Counted from the stretch's first letter, positions 9,719 to 18,613 are shown. The stretch is DNA of 64,000 bases from Pantoea nemavictus (GCF_037479095.1 NZ_JBBGZW010000001.1:1116001-1180000); one strand, 5' to 3'. Program-made: numbers and translations. The notes: generated by a model from the sequence alone, not told the origin.

Positions 9719-10498
9719 TTATTCTGTTGGATTATCCTGGACTGCATCAATGGCAAACTCAACCCTGGGAACATCAGGGATCTGATCCTGCCAGCCAAAC
9801 TGCTGCAGCATCTGCTGCCAGACGCGATCCAATCCCGCGCGAATCACTAACGGCTCGCCGGTTACCGGATGCGTGAAGCTCAACGCACTGGCATGCAGCA
9901 TCAAGCGGTTAAGCCCAAAATGCGCCGCCGCGCCGCGATTCTGCCGGAGATCGCCATGCGCGCTATCGCCGATAATCGGATGACGCAAATGCACCATATG
10001 GCGGCGCAGCTGGTGTTTGCGGCCGGTGTGCGGCGCCATCTCCACCAACGTATAGCGTGCGGTGTTATAACGACTGATGGCTACCGGCATTTCAACATGT
10101 GCCAGCGCCTGATAATCCGTTACCGCCGGTTGTGCCACAGGTTCTTGCGTGGCGAATTTGTCGGCAATCTTATCCAGCTCTTCCACCAGCGGATAATCGA
10201 GCGTTGCGCCGCCTTCCAGCCAGCCACGCAGCACCGCGTGATAGGTTTTCTGCATCTGGTGCTGCTCAAACTGCTGTGCCAGCAAATGCGCGACTTCGCT
10301 CGATAATCCCATCAGCAGCACGCCAGAGGTTGGACGATCGAGACGATGCACGGTGAAAACGTGCTGGCCAATCTGGTCGCGCACCGTTTGCATCACCACC
10401 ACTTTCTCGTTGCGATCGAGCCAACTGCGATGCACCAGCCAACCGGCCGGTTTATTCACGGCGACCAGCCATTCATCTTGATAGAGGATTTCGAGCAT
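9719..10498 (-). CDS. truC: tRNA pseudouridine(65) synthase TruC
   Basis: It isomerises uridine 65 in the T-stem region of certain tRNAs. A RluA-family synthase of 259 residues without an S4 domain. The catalytic Asp is in HRLDRPTSGVLLM (about residue 54); a second family motif is HTGRKHQLRRHM. Its ATG overlaps the yqcC stop as ATGA, implying translational coupling. Length matches E. coli TruC (260). Confidence 0.95.
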   Translation of the reverse strand: MLEILYQDEWLVAVNKPAGWLVHRSWLDRNEKVVVMQTVRDQIGQHVFTVHRLDRPTSGVLLMGLSSEVAHLLAQQFEQHQMQKTYHAVLRGWLEGGATLDYPLVEELDKIADKFATQEPVAQPAVTDYQALAHVEMPVAISRYNTARYTLVEMAPHTGRKHQLRRHMVHLRHPIIGDSAHGDLRQNRGAAAHFGLNRLMLHASALSFTHPVTGEPLVIRAGLDRVWQQMLQQFGWQDQIPDVPRVEFAIDAVQDNPTE

Positions 10499-10824
10499 CA
10501 GGCGGAGGGTTCCTGGAAGAGCGCATCAAAGTGGTTGATTGTCAGCAATAACGCCGCATAACCCGGCGTGTCGGCTGGCAATGCCACTTCATAATAGGGT
10601 GCGATAGCGAAATTTTGCGGTAACGGCGCACCGCTCTCAAGCAGCGCGTAAAAACGCGGCATCAAAACCCATTGCAGCCATTGCAACGGCTCCATGGTAT
10701 CAAGACAGAAAGGTTCGGTGCTGGCGAAGGCGCTCGCCTCAGGCGCTTGTGCCTGCCAATGGTCGTGTTCGCGCATTACCGCCTCGACCTGCTGCAGACG
10801 CTGAATAATCATTTGCGACGACAT
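10498..10824 (-). CDS. yqcC: YqcC family protein
   Basis: A small cytosolic protein of 108 residues (E. coli YqcC 109) from a family without a defined biochemical role. The conserved core is DTMEPLQWLQWVLMPR followed by LPxxFAIAPYYE. It is always found beside truC in relatives and overlaps it here by 4 bp, suggesting a link to tRNA modification, but that is inference. The frame is open six codons upstream; ATG 10824 was chosen because it matches the family N-terminus. Confidence 0.9.
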   Translation of the reverse strand: MSSQMIIQRLQQVEAVMREHDHWQAQAPEASAFASTEPFCLDTMEPLQWLQWVLMPRFYALLESGAPLPQNFAIAPYYEVALPADTPGYAALLLTINHFDALFQEPSA

Positions 10825-10890
10825 GCGCCACCTCCAGAGCAAAAATGGGCGGCAAGCATATCATCAGTCACGCCTTGCGCAAAAAAGCAT

Positions 10891-11210
10891 AAAAAAAGGG
10901 AGCACTGTGATTACAGTGCTCCCGGTTTTCGTTCGCAGCATTCCCGCCACAGCTGTGCTCCCTGCTCATCCATGACAACTGTTCCTGCGCTTTCCATCGC
11001 TTGTCATCGTGACATTAATCCTTAGCGTCCTGGCCCGCCACATTCCGCGTGGCTCTCATTCTCCATCCTGGAGGTGTCCCTTAACTCACTCCTGAGTGTC
11101 CTGCTTCTTCCTGAAGCCTTCCGTGTGCCGTAAATTCCGTTACGTTCCCGCCGCGTGGCTGATGTTCTCCTGAACATCTCTTAATCCCCAGCATCCTGCC
11201 AGTGGTGACT
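10891..11210 (-). ncRNA. csrB: CsrB regulatory RNA (CsrA sponge)
   Basis: CsrB sequesters the translational regulator CsrA through many GGA-containing hairpin loops. Read on the minus strand, this stretch holds about 20 GGA motifs, many as AGGA or GGGA in short hairpins. Two blocks match E. coli CsrB closely: ACACCTCCAGGATGGAGAAT, and GAGCAGGGAGCA near the 3' end. The RNA ends in a strong terminator, GGGAGCACTGT/ACAGTGCTCCC then a U-run (10923 to 10891). The position between yqcC and syd is the same as in E. coli. The 5' end near 11210 is estimated from promoter spacing and the upstream UvrY box, so it is approximate. Confidence 0.95.
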
Positions 11211-11372
11211 ATTCTCTCAGAAACCATCGCAATAACAAGCCAGTAAGAAGCATTAATGGATTAAGCCTGGTCTTAATTTTCAGAATGATGCCATAAGTTC
11301 ATGATTCACAATATTTTTACATTAGCGACGTGCAGATGCCTGCGAAATGATCTGGCGATCTCTCACACATCG

Positions 11373-11390
11373 CGTGAGAGATCTCTCACA
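11373..11390 (-). promoter_or_regulatory. UvrY (BarA/UvrY, GacA-type) binding palindrome upstream of csrB
   Basis: The minus strand reads TGTGAGAGATCTCTCACG, an almost perfect 18-bp palindrome. It matches the known UvrY/GacA box upstream of csrB and csrC in enteric bacteria. It lies about 170 bp upstream of the estimated csrB start, close to the distance in E. coli. It implies activation of CsrB by the BarA-UvrY two-component system. A neighbouring half-site, GATCTCTCACA, sits at about 11357-11367. Confidence 0.85.
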
Positions 11391-11414
11391 GAGCACAGGC
11401 GAAAAATCTGCAAC

Positions 11415-11963
11415 TCAGCCACTAACCGGTTGTAAAGCATTGAGAAATGTCTTAACGGAAGTGGCCAGTACTTCACGCTTTTTAGTACCGGGCTCCTCAA
11501 TAATTACTTCGCCGGTAAGATTACATAGCGCAACGACCTCATTATCAAAGTCGGTCGTTGCTATAAATAAGGTCGGAGCTTGTCTTAAGCGGCGCTTCAT
11601 CACCAGATGACCAATCAGGTTCTCCTGCAGGCGGGTAAAATCGGCTTCGCTCCAGACCTGCAGCAAGCAAAGTGGTCGCTGCTCAAAGGTTGCCATCATG
11701 TCGCCAGCAAATTGCGCGGTGTAAAAGGCGGTGATTTCGGGCTGCAGCTGAATATCCAGCGCGCGCTCCACTGCCTCAAGCGTGGCGGGCAACGTAAACG
11801 GCTGCGGCTGCCATAATACACGGTCATCCAGGGTGCTAATAATGCAGTCTGATGGTACGCCAAGCAGATCGGCGCTGGCCGGAAAATGTCCGGTTTGCTG
11901 CTGCCAATGTTGAACATAGCGGGCGGTAAACTCGCGCAGAGCCTCTGCGGTTTGCTGCATCAT
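11415..11963 (-). CDS. syd: SecY-interacting protein Syd
   Basis: A cytosolic protein that binds SecY and acts as a check on faulty SecYEG translocons. It has 182 residues (E. coli 181). Conserved family segments are FTARYVQHW near the N-terminus, CIISTLDDRVLWQPQPF, TAQFAGDM, RLQENLIGHLV and PTLFIAT. Two adjacent Met codons begin the frame; the first was kept because it aligns with the family start. It is monocistronic, lies upstream of csrB on the same strand and is divergent from queF. Confidence 0.94.
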   Translation of the reverse strand: MMQQTAEALREFTARYVQHWQQQTGHFPASADLLGVPSDCIISTLDDRVLWQPQPFTLPATLEAVERALDIQLQPEITAFYTAQFAGDMMATFEQRPLCLLQVWSEADFTRLQENLIGHLVMKRRLRQAPTLFIATTDFDNEVVALCNLTGEVIIEEPGTKKREVLATSVKTFLNALQPVSG

Positions 11964-12025
11964 TCATATTCTCGTCGGTGATGGGTTACACTTAGCCACT
12001 TTGATGAAATTCAATGGTAACCGTT

Positions 12026-12871
12026 ATGTCTTCTGAAAACCGGGACCAGGCATTAAGCGGCCTGACCTTAGGTAAGCCCACGGCTTATGTCGATCGCTAC
12101 GATAGCACGCTGTTGCAATCGGTGCCGCGCAGCCTGAACCGTGAGCCGCTTGGGCTCTATCCAGACAATCTGCCCTTTTCCGGCGCTGATATCTGGACGT
12201 TGTACGAACTTTCCTGGCTCAACAGCAAAGGCGTACCGCAGGTAGCCGTTGGTGAAGTGGTACTTCGCGCCGACAGCCAAAACCTCATCGAGTCAAAGAG
12301 CTTTAAGCTTTATCTTAACAGTTTTAATCAGACCGTTTTCGCCGACTGGGGCGAAGTGCGCCAGACGCTGGAGCGCGACCTCAGCGCCTGCGCCAATGGC
12401 CACGTCACCGTGGCGCTGTTCCGTCTCAGCGAAGTCGAAGGACAGCCGATCGGTCACTTCAGCGGTGAAGTGATTGATGAACAGGATATTGAGATTCATG
12501 ATTACGCCTTCAATGCGGATTACCTGGCGCAGGCTGCGGGTCGTGAGATGGTTGAGGAAACGCTGGTCAGCCATTTGCTGAAATCCAACTGTTTAATCAC
12601 CAATCAACCCGACTGGGGTTCAGTGATGATTCGCTATAAAGGGCCGCGTATCGATCGTGAAGCGTTACTGCGATACCTGATCTCTTTCCGCCAGCACAAT
12701 GAGTTTCACGAGCAGTGTGTTGAGCGCATTTTCAACGATGTTCAGCGCTTTTGTCAGCCAGAGTCGCTGACGGTCTACGCGCGCTATACCCGCCGTGGCG
12801 GTCTTGATATCAACCCATGGCGTAGCAACGTGCCCTTCTCTCCGGGATATTCCCGCCTGGTGCGCCAGTAA
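12026..12871 (+). CDS. queF: NADPH-dependent 7-cyano-7-deazaguanine reductase QueF
   Basis: It reduces preQ0 to preQ1 in queuosine biosynthesis. The product is 281 residues, the long two-domain type of E. coli (282). The catalytic Cys lies in [14 protein letters not shown]. The QueF motif [15 protein letters not shown] (about 90-104) and the C-terminal [20 protein letters not shown] are conserved. An in-frame ATG four codons upstream (12014) exists, but ATG 12026 gives [13 protein letters not shown], matching the family. No preQ1 riboswitch was recognised upstream. Confidence 0.94.
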   Translation: MSSENRDQALSGLTLGKPTAYVDRYDSTLLQSVPRSLNREPLGLYPDNLPFSGADIWTLYELSWLNSKGVPQVAVGEVVLRADSQNLIESKSFKLYLNSFNQTVFADWGEVRQTLERDLSACANGHVTVALFRLSEVEGQPIGHFSGEVIDEQDIEIHDYAFNADYLAQAAGREMVEETLVSHLLKSNCLITNQPDWGSVMIRYKGPRIDREALLRYLISFRQHNEFHEQCVERIFNDVQRFCQPESLTVYARYTRRGGLDINPWRSNVPFSPGYSRLVRQ

Positions 12872-13057
12872 CAGATTGCGAGACGCCTCGCAGGCCGCTG
12901 CATGGATGCACGGTTCCTCTTGAGCATCCACGGCGGACAACGTTACTCTGTTGAAGGCGCGATCGTCACAGCATGCGCGGCCAGGGATTTTCGTCTCTGC
13001 GCTCAATACGTTAAGCGCAGCGTCATCAGTCACGCATTTGCGTGTAAAGGAGTTCTC

Positions 13058-14422
13058 TTGATTACACATATCAGCCCGCTTGGCTCGATGGATTTGCTCT
13101 CCCAATTAGAAGTCGACATGCTGAAGCGCACGGCCAGCAGCGACCTTTATCAGCTGTTTCGTAACTGTTCGCTGGCGGTGCTCAATTCCGGTAGCCAGAC
13201 CGACAGCAGTCATGAACTGCTTTCGCGCTTCGAAAATTTTGATATCAACGTGTTACGCCGTGAGCGCGGCGTAAAGCTGGAGCTCATCAACCCGCCGGAA
13301 GAAGCCTTTGTTGACGGCCGCATTATCCGCTCGCTGCAGGCCAACTTGTTTGCGGTGCTGCGCGATATTCTGTTTGTGAATGGCCATCTTTCAGCGATTG
13401 AACGTTTCCAGCCTGAAGATACCGAAGACTCCGCGCACATCACCAACCAGGTGTTTTCGATACTGCGCAACGCGCGCGCACTTCATATCGGCGAGTACCC
13501 GAATACCGTGGTGTGCTGGGGCGGCCACTCAATTAATGCGGTGGAATATCAATATTGCCGTAACGTCGGCACCCAAATGGGCCTGCGTGAACTCAACATC
13601 TGTACCGGCTGCGGGCCAGGTGTGATGGAAGCGCCAATGAAAGGTGCTGCTGTTGGTCATGCGCAGCAGCGCTATCACGACAGCCGTTTTATCGGCCTGA
13701 CTGAACCGTCGATCATCGCCGCGGAGCCACCGAATCCGCTGGTCAATGAGCTGATCATCATGCCGGATATCGAAAAACGTCTCGAAGCTTTTGTGCGTAT
13801 GGCTCACGGTATTGTGATCTTCCCTGGCGGCGTCGGCACGGCAGAAGAGTTCTTGTATTTGCTGGGTATTCTGATGAATCCGCACAACAGTGAGCAGGTG
13901 TTGCCCCTGATTCTGACCGGCCCCAAAGAGAGCGCCGATTACTTCCGTGTGCTGGATGATTTTATTGTTAACACGTTGGGCGAAGCAGCACGTAAGCACT
14001 ACAAAATCATCATTGATGACGCCGCTGAAGTCGCGCGTCTAATGAAAAAAGCCATGCCGCAGGTGAAGGAATATCGTCGCGAAACCGGCGATGCGTATAG
14101 CTTCAACTGGTCGATTCGTATTGCACCGGAATTACAGGTTCCCTTCCTGCCCACGCACGAGAATATGGCTAACCTGAAGTTGTTCCCGGATCAGCCCGCC
14201 GAACTGTTGGCGGCCGATCTGCGTCGCGCCTTCTCTGGCATTGTGGCCGGAAACGTTAAGGAGATTGGGATTCGTGAAATTCGCGAAAAAGGCCCGTATA
14301 AACTGCATGGCGACGCCAATCTGATGCACCGCATGGACGAACTGCTGCAGGGCTTTGTTGCGCAGCAGCGTATGAAGCTGCCGGGCAGCGCTTACACGCC
14401 CTGCTACGAAATCATCAAATAA
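13058..14422 (+). CDS. ppnN: pyrimidine/purine-5'-nucleotide 5'-monophosphate nucleosidase PpnN
   Basis: A nucleosidase that splits nucleoside monophosphates to base and ribose 5-phosphate; the E. coli enzyme responds to (p)ppGpp. It is a LOG/YgdH-type protein with an extra N-terminal domain. The Rossmann motif [16 protein letters not shown] is clear, with [14 protein letters not shown] before it. The start is TTG 13058, 5 nt after AAAGGAG. It gives exactly 454 residues and the N-terminus [20 protein letters not shown], as in E. coli. The frame is open upstream to 12902, but that part shows no family similarity. Confidence 0.94.
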   Translation: MITHISPLGSMDLLSQLEVDMLKRTASSDLYQLFRNCSLAVLNSGSQTDSSHELLSRFENFDINVLRRERGVKLELINPPEEAFVDGRIIRSLQANLFAVLRDILFVNGHLSAIERFQPEDTEDSAHITNQVFSILRNARALHIGEYPNTVVCWGGHSINAVEYQYCRNVGTQMGLRELNICTGCGPGVMEAPMKGAAVGHAQQRYHDSRFIGLTEPSIIAAEPPNPLVNELIIMPDIEKRLEAFVRMAHGIVIFPGGVGTAEEFLYLLGILMNPHNSEQVLPLILTGPKESADYFRVLDDFIVNTLGEAARKHYKIIIDDAAEVARLMKKAMPQVKEYRRETGDAYSFNWSIRIAPELQVPFLPTHENMANLKLFPDQPAELLAADLRRAFSGIVAGNVKEIGIREIREKGPYKLHGDANLMHRMDELLQGFVAQQRMKLPGSAYTPCYEIIK

Positions 14423-14433
14423 CTCATCAGGAA

Positions 14434-14451
14434 GGCAGCCTGCGGGCTGCC
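14434..14451 (+). promoter_or_regulatory. hairpin occupying the xni ribosome-binding region
   Basis: GGCAGCC (14434-14440) pairs with GGCTGCC (14445-14451) around a short loop, ending 9 nt before the xni ATG at 14461. No purine-rich Shine-Dalgarno is visible between hairpin and start. The hairpin may hold xni expression low or mark the ppnN 3' end. Its function is inferred from position only. Confidence 0.4.
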
Positions 14452-14460
14452 GCTATCGCT

Positions 14461-15219
14461 ATGTCGTTTCATCTTCTTATCATTGATGCGCTTAACCTGA
14501 TCCGCCGCCTGCACGCCGTGCAAGGCTCGCCGTGCCGTGACAGCTGCGTTGCCGCCTTACATCAGTTATTAGGCCATACCCAGCCCACGCACGTGGTGGC
14601 AGTTTTTGATAGCCATGAACGTCAGCCGGGTTGGCGCCATCAACTCCTGCCAGATTACAAAGCCGGTCGCCCGCCGATGCCGGAAGATTTACAGCGGGAG
14701 ATGCCGGCGCTGCAGGCTGCATTTCACGCTGCGGGCGTCAACTGCTGGGTAGCGGATTTAGACGAAGCCGACGATCTTGCTGCCACGCTGGCAGTAAAAA
14801 TGGCGGATGCCGGTCATCAGGCAACGATTGTGTCCACTGATAAAGGCTATTGCCAGTTGCTGGCACCGAATATTCGCATTCGCGACTATTTCCAGAAACG
14901 CTGGCTGGATGTGCCCTTTATCGAACAGGAGTTCGGCGTCTCGCCTGCACAGTTACCCGATTACTGGGGATTATGTGGTATCAGCAGCAGTAAAATCCCC
15001 GGTGTGCCAGGCATTGGACCCAAAAGCGCCCGTGAATTGCTAATGCAGTTTGGCTCACTTGACGCGATCTACCAGCAATGGGATCAAGTGCCGAGTAAGT
15101 GGCAGGGAAAATTGCAGGAACAGCGGGAAATGGCAGAAATTTGTCGTAAAGTCTCGACGTTAAAACGAGATTTAGTGTTGCAGGGCAACCTTAACACGCT
15201 GAGATATAACGCTAAATAG
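14461..15219 (+). CDS. xni: flap endonuclease Xni (exonuclease IX)
   Basis: A 252-residue structure-specific nuclease of the FEN family, homologous to the 5' nuclease domain of DNA polymerase I. The N-terminal acidic motif is [13 protein letters not shown] further acidic cluster is [13 protein letters not shown] near residue 100. The helix-hairpin-helix is [14 protein letters not shown] (about 181-194). E. coli Xni has 251 residues and cuts flap and primer structures. It follows ppnN by 38 bp on the same strand; sdaCB, which separates them in K-12, is absent. Confidence 0.93.
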   Translation: MSFHLLIIDALNLIRRLHAVQGSPCRDSCVAALHQLLGHTQPTHVVAVFDSHERQPGWRHQLLPDYKAGRPPMPEDLQREMPALQAAFHAAGVNCWVADLDEADDLAATLAVKMADAGHQATIVSTDKGYCQLLAPNIRIRDYFQKRWLDVPFIEQEFGVSPAQLPDYWGLCGISSSKIPGVPGIGPKSARELLMQFGSLDAIYQQWDQVPSKWQGKLQEQREMAEICRKVSTLKRDLVLQGNLNTLRYNAK

Positions 15220-15220
15220 C

Positions 15221-15244
15221 GGTCGCCATTAATGGCGACCCTAC
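15221..15244 (-). repeat. GTAG-headed palindrome (REP-like)
   Basis: Minus strand: GTAG followed by GGTCGCCAT / ATGGCGACC arms. It lies directly after the xni stop and before two ERIC elements. The same arm type occurs at 25901-25924 and 63600-63623. Confidence 0.75.
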
Positions 15245-15267
15245 AAAAAAACTGCGTTATGAAACAT

Positions 15268-15392
15268 ATCCGCCAAAATAATTTGTGCTACAGCAAGGCG
15301 GCAAGCACGCGAGTCCCCGGTCACATACATCAGTATGTGACCGGGGCGAGCAAACGCAGCCAACGCCGCTGTAGTGCAAAGTATGACGGCGG
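15268..15392 (+). repeat. ERIC element, copy 1
   Basis: A 125-bp element matching the enterobacterial repetitive intergenic consensus: CCAAAATAATTTGTG near the start, AAGGCGGCAAGC, a central palindrome, CAGCCAACGC, then AGTATGACGG near the end. In this copy the central palindrome is perfect over 14 bp (CCCCGGTCACATAC, 15315-15328, with 15333-15346). It is followed head-to-tail by a second copy five bases later. Confidence 0.88.
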
Positions 15393-15397
15393 CAGGC

Positions 15398-15522
15398 ATC
15401 CGCCAAAATAATTTGTGCTACAGCAAGGCGGCAAGCGCGCGAGTCCCCGGGAGCATACATCAGTATGTGATCGGGGCGAGCAAACGCAGCCAACGCCGCT
15501 GTAGTGCAAAGTATGACGGCGG
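15398..15522 (+). repeat. ERIC element, copy 2
   Basis: A second 125-bp ERIC in the same orientation, repeat period 130 bp. It ends one base before the rlmM stop codon, so it lies in the rlmM 3' end. Its central palindrome carries mismatches (GGGAGC against TGATCG) that copy 1 lacks. The pair probably arose by tandem duplication. Confidence 0.88.
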
Positions 15523-15523
15523 A

Positions 15524-16624
15524 TTAGCGCTCGTCGCGACGGCCGCCTACAGCCGCCCAGAGCCGTCGTACGTGAACAGTGACTTCTTCACGGTCGTGAT
15601 ACAGCTGGCGCGCCTGAATTTGTGCATTAATGCCCTGCGCCTTCAGTGCATCGTCAATCATTTTCAGGTTCTGCGTGACCTCTTCATAGCGCTTCTTCAT
15701 TGGCAACTTGAGGTTGAAGATGGCTTCGCGGCACCAGCCATTCACCAGCCATTCAGTCATCAGGCTCGCTACGCGCACCGGTTTTTCTACCATGTCGCAT
15801 ACCAGCCAGCTGATGTTGGTGCGCGGCGGACGGAATTTAAATCCATCTTCACGGCAGTGCGTGACTTGCCCAGTGTCCATCAGACTTGGCGCCATCGGGC
15901 CGTTATCCACCGCAAACACCCACATGCTGCGTTTCACCAGTTGATACGTCCAACCGCCCGGACAAGCGCCGAGATCGACAGCGTACATGCCGCTGGCCAA
16001 GCGCTCATCCCACTCATCGGCGGGCACAAACACGTGAAACGCCTCTTCGAGTTTAAGCGTGGAACGGCTCGGCGCATCAGAAGGAAACTTCAGGCGCGGA
16101 ATCCCCATATAGAAAGGCGAGTTGTTTTCCGGCAGCGAATAGCCGACATAGCAGGTGCCTGGCGCAATAAAGAAGACATGCACTACAGGACGCTTCGGCG
16201 TTTCGTAATTCAGCAGGATTTTGCTTTCACGTAGGCTGGCACGCAGCGGCACGGTTAATTTGCGACAGAACTTGGTGAGCTCTTTCGCTTCGTTGGTGTC
16301 CGGCACTTCAACCCGCAGTTCGCCGCCCTTTTCCACTACACCGGTCAGCATGCCGACAATCGGAGTGATGCGATCTTCCTGCGGCAAATCGCGCAGCAGT
16401 TCACCGACTACCAGCATCTGGCGTGCAAAAATAAGCTCGGTAAACGGCAGCGTTTGGATCAGCTTCTCTGCATCTTCCTGCTGATAGCATTCATAGAGCA
16501 CGTAACCCGAGTCATCTTTTACGCGTGGAAAGCCGTAAATCTCACGCTCAGCGGCTTTGGCACTGATTTCCGCCGCGCACTCTTTCTCAAATCCCGGACG
16601 GCAATAGAGTAAAACTTTATTCAT
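15524..16624 (-). CDS. rlmM: 23S rRNA 2'-O-ribose C2498 methyltransferase RlmM
   Basis: It methylates the ribose of C2498 in 23S rRNA using S-adenosylmethionine. 366 residues as in E. coli. An N-terminal THUMP-like region is followed by a Rossmann methyltransferase with the SAM motif [16 protein letters not shown] (about 217-232) and a catalytic-type [12 protein letters not shown] late in the protein. The start overlaps the end of ygdD by 8 bp, so both genes are in one unit. Confidence 0.95.
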   Translation of the reverse strand: MNKVLLYCRPGFEKECAAEISAKAAEREIYGFPRVKDDSGYVLYECYQQEDAEKLIQTLPFTELIFARQMLVVGELLRDLPQEDRITPIVGMLTGVVEKGGELRVEVPDTNEAKELTKFCRKLTVPLRASLRESKILLNYETPKRPVVHVFFIAPGTCYVGYSLPENNSPFYMGIPRLKFPSDAPSRSTLKLEEAFHVFVPADEWDERLASGMYAVDLGACPGGWTYQLVKRSMWVFAVDNGPMAPSLMDTGQVTHCREDGFKFRPPRTNISWLVCDMVEKPVRVASLMTEWLVNGWCREAIFNLKLPMKKRYEEVTQNLKMIDDALKAQGINAQIQARQLYHDREEVTVHVRRLWAAVGGRRDER

Positions 16625-17012
16625 GGCGATCTGCCTTTCGTTTCAGACGCAGTGCGCCAATCAACATCAAGAACCAGCCAATAAGGAAGCACAAGCCGCC
16701 CACTGGCGTAACAAAAACCCAAAACTTCATGTGCGACAGCGCCAGACAATACAGGCTGCCACTGAACAACACGGTACCGAGCGCCATCGCAGCGCTACTC
16801 CAGTAAAACCAGATATTGGCGCGGCGCAGCATGGCGGCACCCAGGCCGATCACCGCCAGCGTGTGATACGCCTGATATTCGAGGCCGGTGTGCACCCACG
16901 CCATTTCAGCTGGGCCGAGTGATTTGCTCAGCACATGCGCCCCGAAAGCACCAAACGCCACCAGCAGAAATCCACTAATGGCGGCAAAAACGAACATGGC
17001 ACGACTGGACAT
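16617..17012 (-). CDS. ygdD: DUF423 inner-membrane protein YgdD
   Basis: A 131-residue membrane protein of the DUF423 family, same length as in E. coli. Four hydrophobic segments are visible, the first containing [10 protein letters not shown], the family signature. Other conserved parts are [11 protein letters not shown] and [11 protein letters not shown]. Its function is unknown. ATG 17012 was chosen over the open frame nine codons upstream because it matches the family length. It lies between gcvA and rlmM on the same strand. Confidence 0.9.
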   Translation of the reverse strand: MSSRAMFVFAAISGFLLVAFGAFGAHVLSKSLGPAEMAWVHTGLEYQAYHTLAVIGLGAAMLRRANIWFYWSSAAMALGTVLFSGSLYCLALSHMKFWVFVTPVGGLCFLIGWFLMLIGALRLKRKADRHE

Positions 17013-17062
17013 CAAAAGAATCCTCAAGGTAATGCGCACATCACTGTGCAGCCATCAACGCA

Positions 17063-17980
17063 TTAGTGATCGTAGCGAAAACGGAATTTTTCTTGTTCAT
17101 TAGCCGCTTTTTCCAGGATCCACTGGCGAAAGGCGGCTATTTTACCCAGTTCTGCCTGACTGTCATGACAAACCAGATAAAAAGCATTTTTACTGACTAA
17201 GACGTCATTAAATGGACAGACCAGACGCCCGGCTTCAATTTCACTCTGCGCCATCACATTATTGGCCAGCGCTACGCCCTGACCGTGAATCGCCGCCTGC
17301 AACACCATCGCGCTGTGGCTAAAAATCGGTCCCTGCTGCACATTGATATGCTGCAAACCGAGCTGACGAATATAGGATTGCCAGTCGCGGCGCGACGCAT
17401 CATGCAGCAGTGTACAGTGCGCTAAATCGGCAGGCGATTTGAGCGGATGATCGCCCGTAAGCAGCATCGGTGAGCAGACCGGCAGCAAATATTCCGCGTA
17501 CAACTTTTCCACGCGCAGGCCCGGCCAATTACCGCGACCGTAGAAAATCGCCACGTCGACATCGTCGGCCAATTTCTCTTCATCACGGTCTACCGCCTGA
17601 ATACGCACGTCGATGCCCGGATAAGCCATATTAAAGCTGGAAAGACGTGGAACCAGCCACTGAATCGCAAAACTCGGCAGCAAACTGACGGTTAACGCAC
17701 CTTTAGCGCTGCGCGCCTGTAGCTTGCGCGTCGCATCATTGATGGCGGAGAAAATCTCCTTGATATCTAAATAGTAGCTTTGACCTTCTTCCGTCAATAA
17801 AAGCGAACGATTCCTCCGGCGAAACAGCTTTAGACCAAGGAAATCTTCCAGAGATTTTATCTGATGGCTGACAGCAGCCTGGGTAACAAACAGCTCTTCA
17901 GCGGCTTTGGTGAAGCTTAAATGACGGGCAGCAGCATCGAAGACGCGTAATGCATTTAGCGGCGGAAGGCGTTTTGACAT
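17063..17980 (-). CDS. gcvA: glycine cleavage system regulator GcvA (LysR family)
   Basis: A LysR-type regulator of 305 residues, same length as in E. coli and nearly identical over long stretches. The N-terminal helix-turn-helix holds FTKAAEELFVTQAAVSHQIK (about 24-43). The C-terminal effector domain senses glycine metabolism. It activates the gcvTHP operon and the divergent sRNA gene gcvB. ATG 17980 was chosen because it gives MSKRLPPLNALRVFD; the frame extends eight codons upstream without family similarity. A GcvA-like CTAAT word lies in the gcvA-gcvB gap at 18038-18042 (minus strand). Confidence 0.96.
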   Translation of the reverse strand: MSKRLPPLNALRVFDAAARHLSFTKAAEELFVTQAAVSHQIKSLEDFLGLKLFRRRNRSLLLTEEGQSYYLDIKEIFSAINDATRKLQARSAKGALTVSLLPSFAIQWLVPRLSSFNMAYPGIDVRIQAVDRDEEKLADDVDVAIFYGRGNWPGLRVEKLYAEYLLPVCSPMLLTGDHPLKSPADLAHCTLLHDASRRDWQSYIRQLGLQHINVQQGPIFSHSAMVLQAAIHGQGVALANNVMAQSEIEAGRLVCPFNDVLVSKNAFYLVCHDSQAELGKIAAFRQWILEKAANEQEKFRFRYDH

Positions 17981-18074
17981 GGTTTTCCGTATCCGGATTG
18001 ACAAGGTAATACTTCAACTTATACAAAGTCGCTACGTATTAGTTTTTTTAATCCGAGACATTATAATTTGTCCG

Positions 18075-18103
18075 TTGAGGAAGCTCCAGCAAATACCTAT
18101 AGT
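18075..18103 (+). promoter_or_regulatory. sigma-70 promoter of gcvB
   Basis: TTGAGG (18075-18080) and TATAGT (18098-18103) are 17 bp apart. The -10 lies 6 bp before the A at 18110 that corresponds to the known GcvB 5' end. A CTAAT GcvA-type site is about 35 bp upstream, where GcvA activates gcvB in E. coli. Confidence 0.8.
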
Positions 18104-18109
18104 TGCCGC

Positions 18110-18307
18110 ACTTCCTGAGCCGGAACGAAAAGATTTCTAGAAACGTGCGAGAGATCGCAGACTTTTGGAGAGCTTTTGGCTTGTGGTCGTGATGTTGTGT
18201 TTGCATTTTGATCTGACGCTTGCAGATCAAGCTTTTAATTCCTGTAGATTTACCCTGTCTGTCCATAGTGATTTTAAATGGCACCGCTCATTGCGGTGCT
18301 TTTTTTT
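18110..18307 (+). ncRNA. gcvB: GcvB small RNA
   Basis: An Hfq-dependent sRNA that represses many amino-acid and peptide transporter mRNAs. The 5' end ACTTCCTGAGCCGGAACGAA is identical to E. coli GcvB. The G/U-rich R1 seed is visible (GTCGTGATGTTGTGTTTGC, about 18186-18204). The conserved late segment TACCCTGTCTGTCCATAGTG precedes the terminator. The terminator is GCACCGC / GCGGTGC followed by eight T (to 18307). Length about 198 nt, against about 205 in E. coli. It is divergent from gcvA. Confidence 0.96.
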
Positions 18308-18388
18308 ATGCCACACATCCTTGTGCGTACCCTTCCGAGCTGTCGCTGCAACGACGCGACAAAACTAATCCCGGAAATCGTTATTCAG

Positions 18389-18613
18389 TTACTGCCCCAT
18401 CTCCACCATCTCTTTGACGTCAGAGCGGTTAATTTGCTGCTTGTTGCCATTGGCATCCTGATAGCTGATCATACCGGTTTCGTCATCAACTTTAGGTTTG
18501 CCATCTGCAACAATGGTGCGACCATCGTTAGTGTGCATCACGTAATTGCTTGAACATGCGGCCAGGGTAAAGGCCATGGTGCACACGGCCAGCACTGCGG
18601 TGAGTTTATTCAT
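18389..18613 (-). CDS. ygdI: small lipoprotein YgdI (YgdI/YgdR family)
   Basis: A 74-residue lipoprotein with a signal peptide ending in the lipobox LAAC (Cys about 20). The mature part has the family core SNYVMHTNDGRTIV...DGKP...TGMISY...QQINRSDV. E. coli YgdI has 75 residues. The serine after the lipid-modified Cys suggests outer-membrane sorting. Its function is unknown. A second family member, ygdR, is at 45769. Confidence 0.92.
   Translation of the reverse strand: MNKLTAVLAVCTMAFTLAACSSNYVMHTNDGRTIVADGKPKVDDETGMISYQDANGNKQQINRSDVKEMVEMGQ

Noticed and set aside
11985..12025. preQ1 riboswitch before queF
   Set aside because: The leader is only about 60 bp from syd and shows no preQ1 aptamer-like stem and A-rich tail.
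12902..13057. N-terminal extension of ppnN by 52 codons
   Set aside because: No similarity to the family; TTG 13058 with AAAGGAG gives the exact family length.
18048..18284. 78-codon minus-strand ORF between gcvA and ygdI
   Set aside because: It is the antisense of GcvB, which is recognised base by base.
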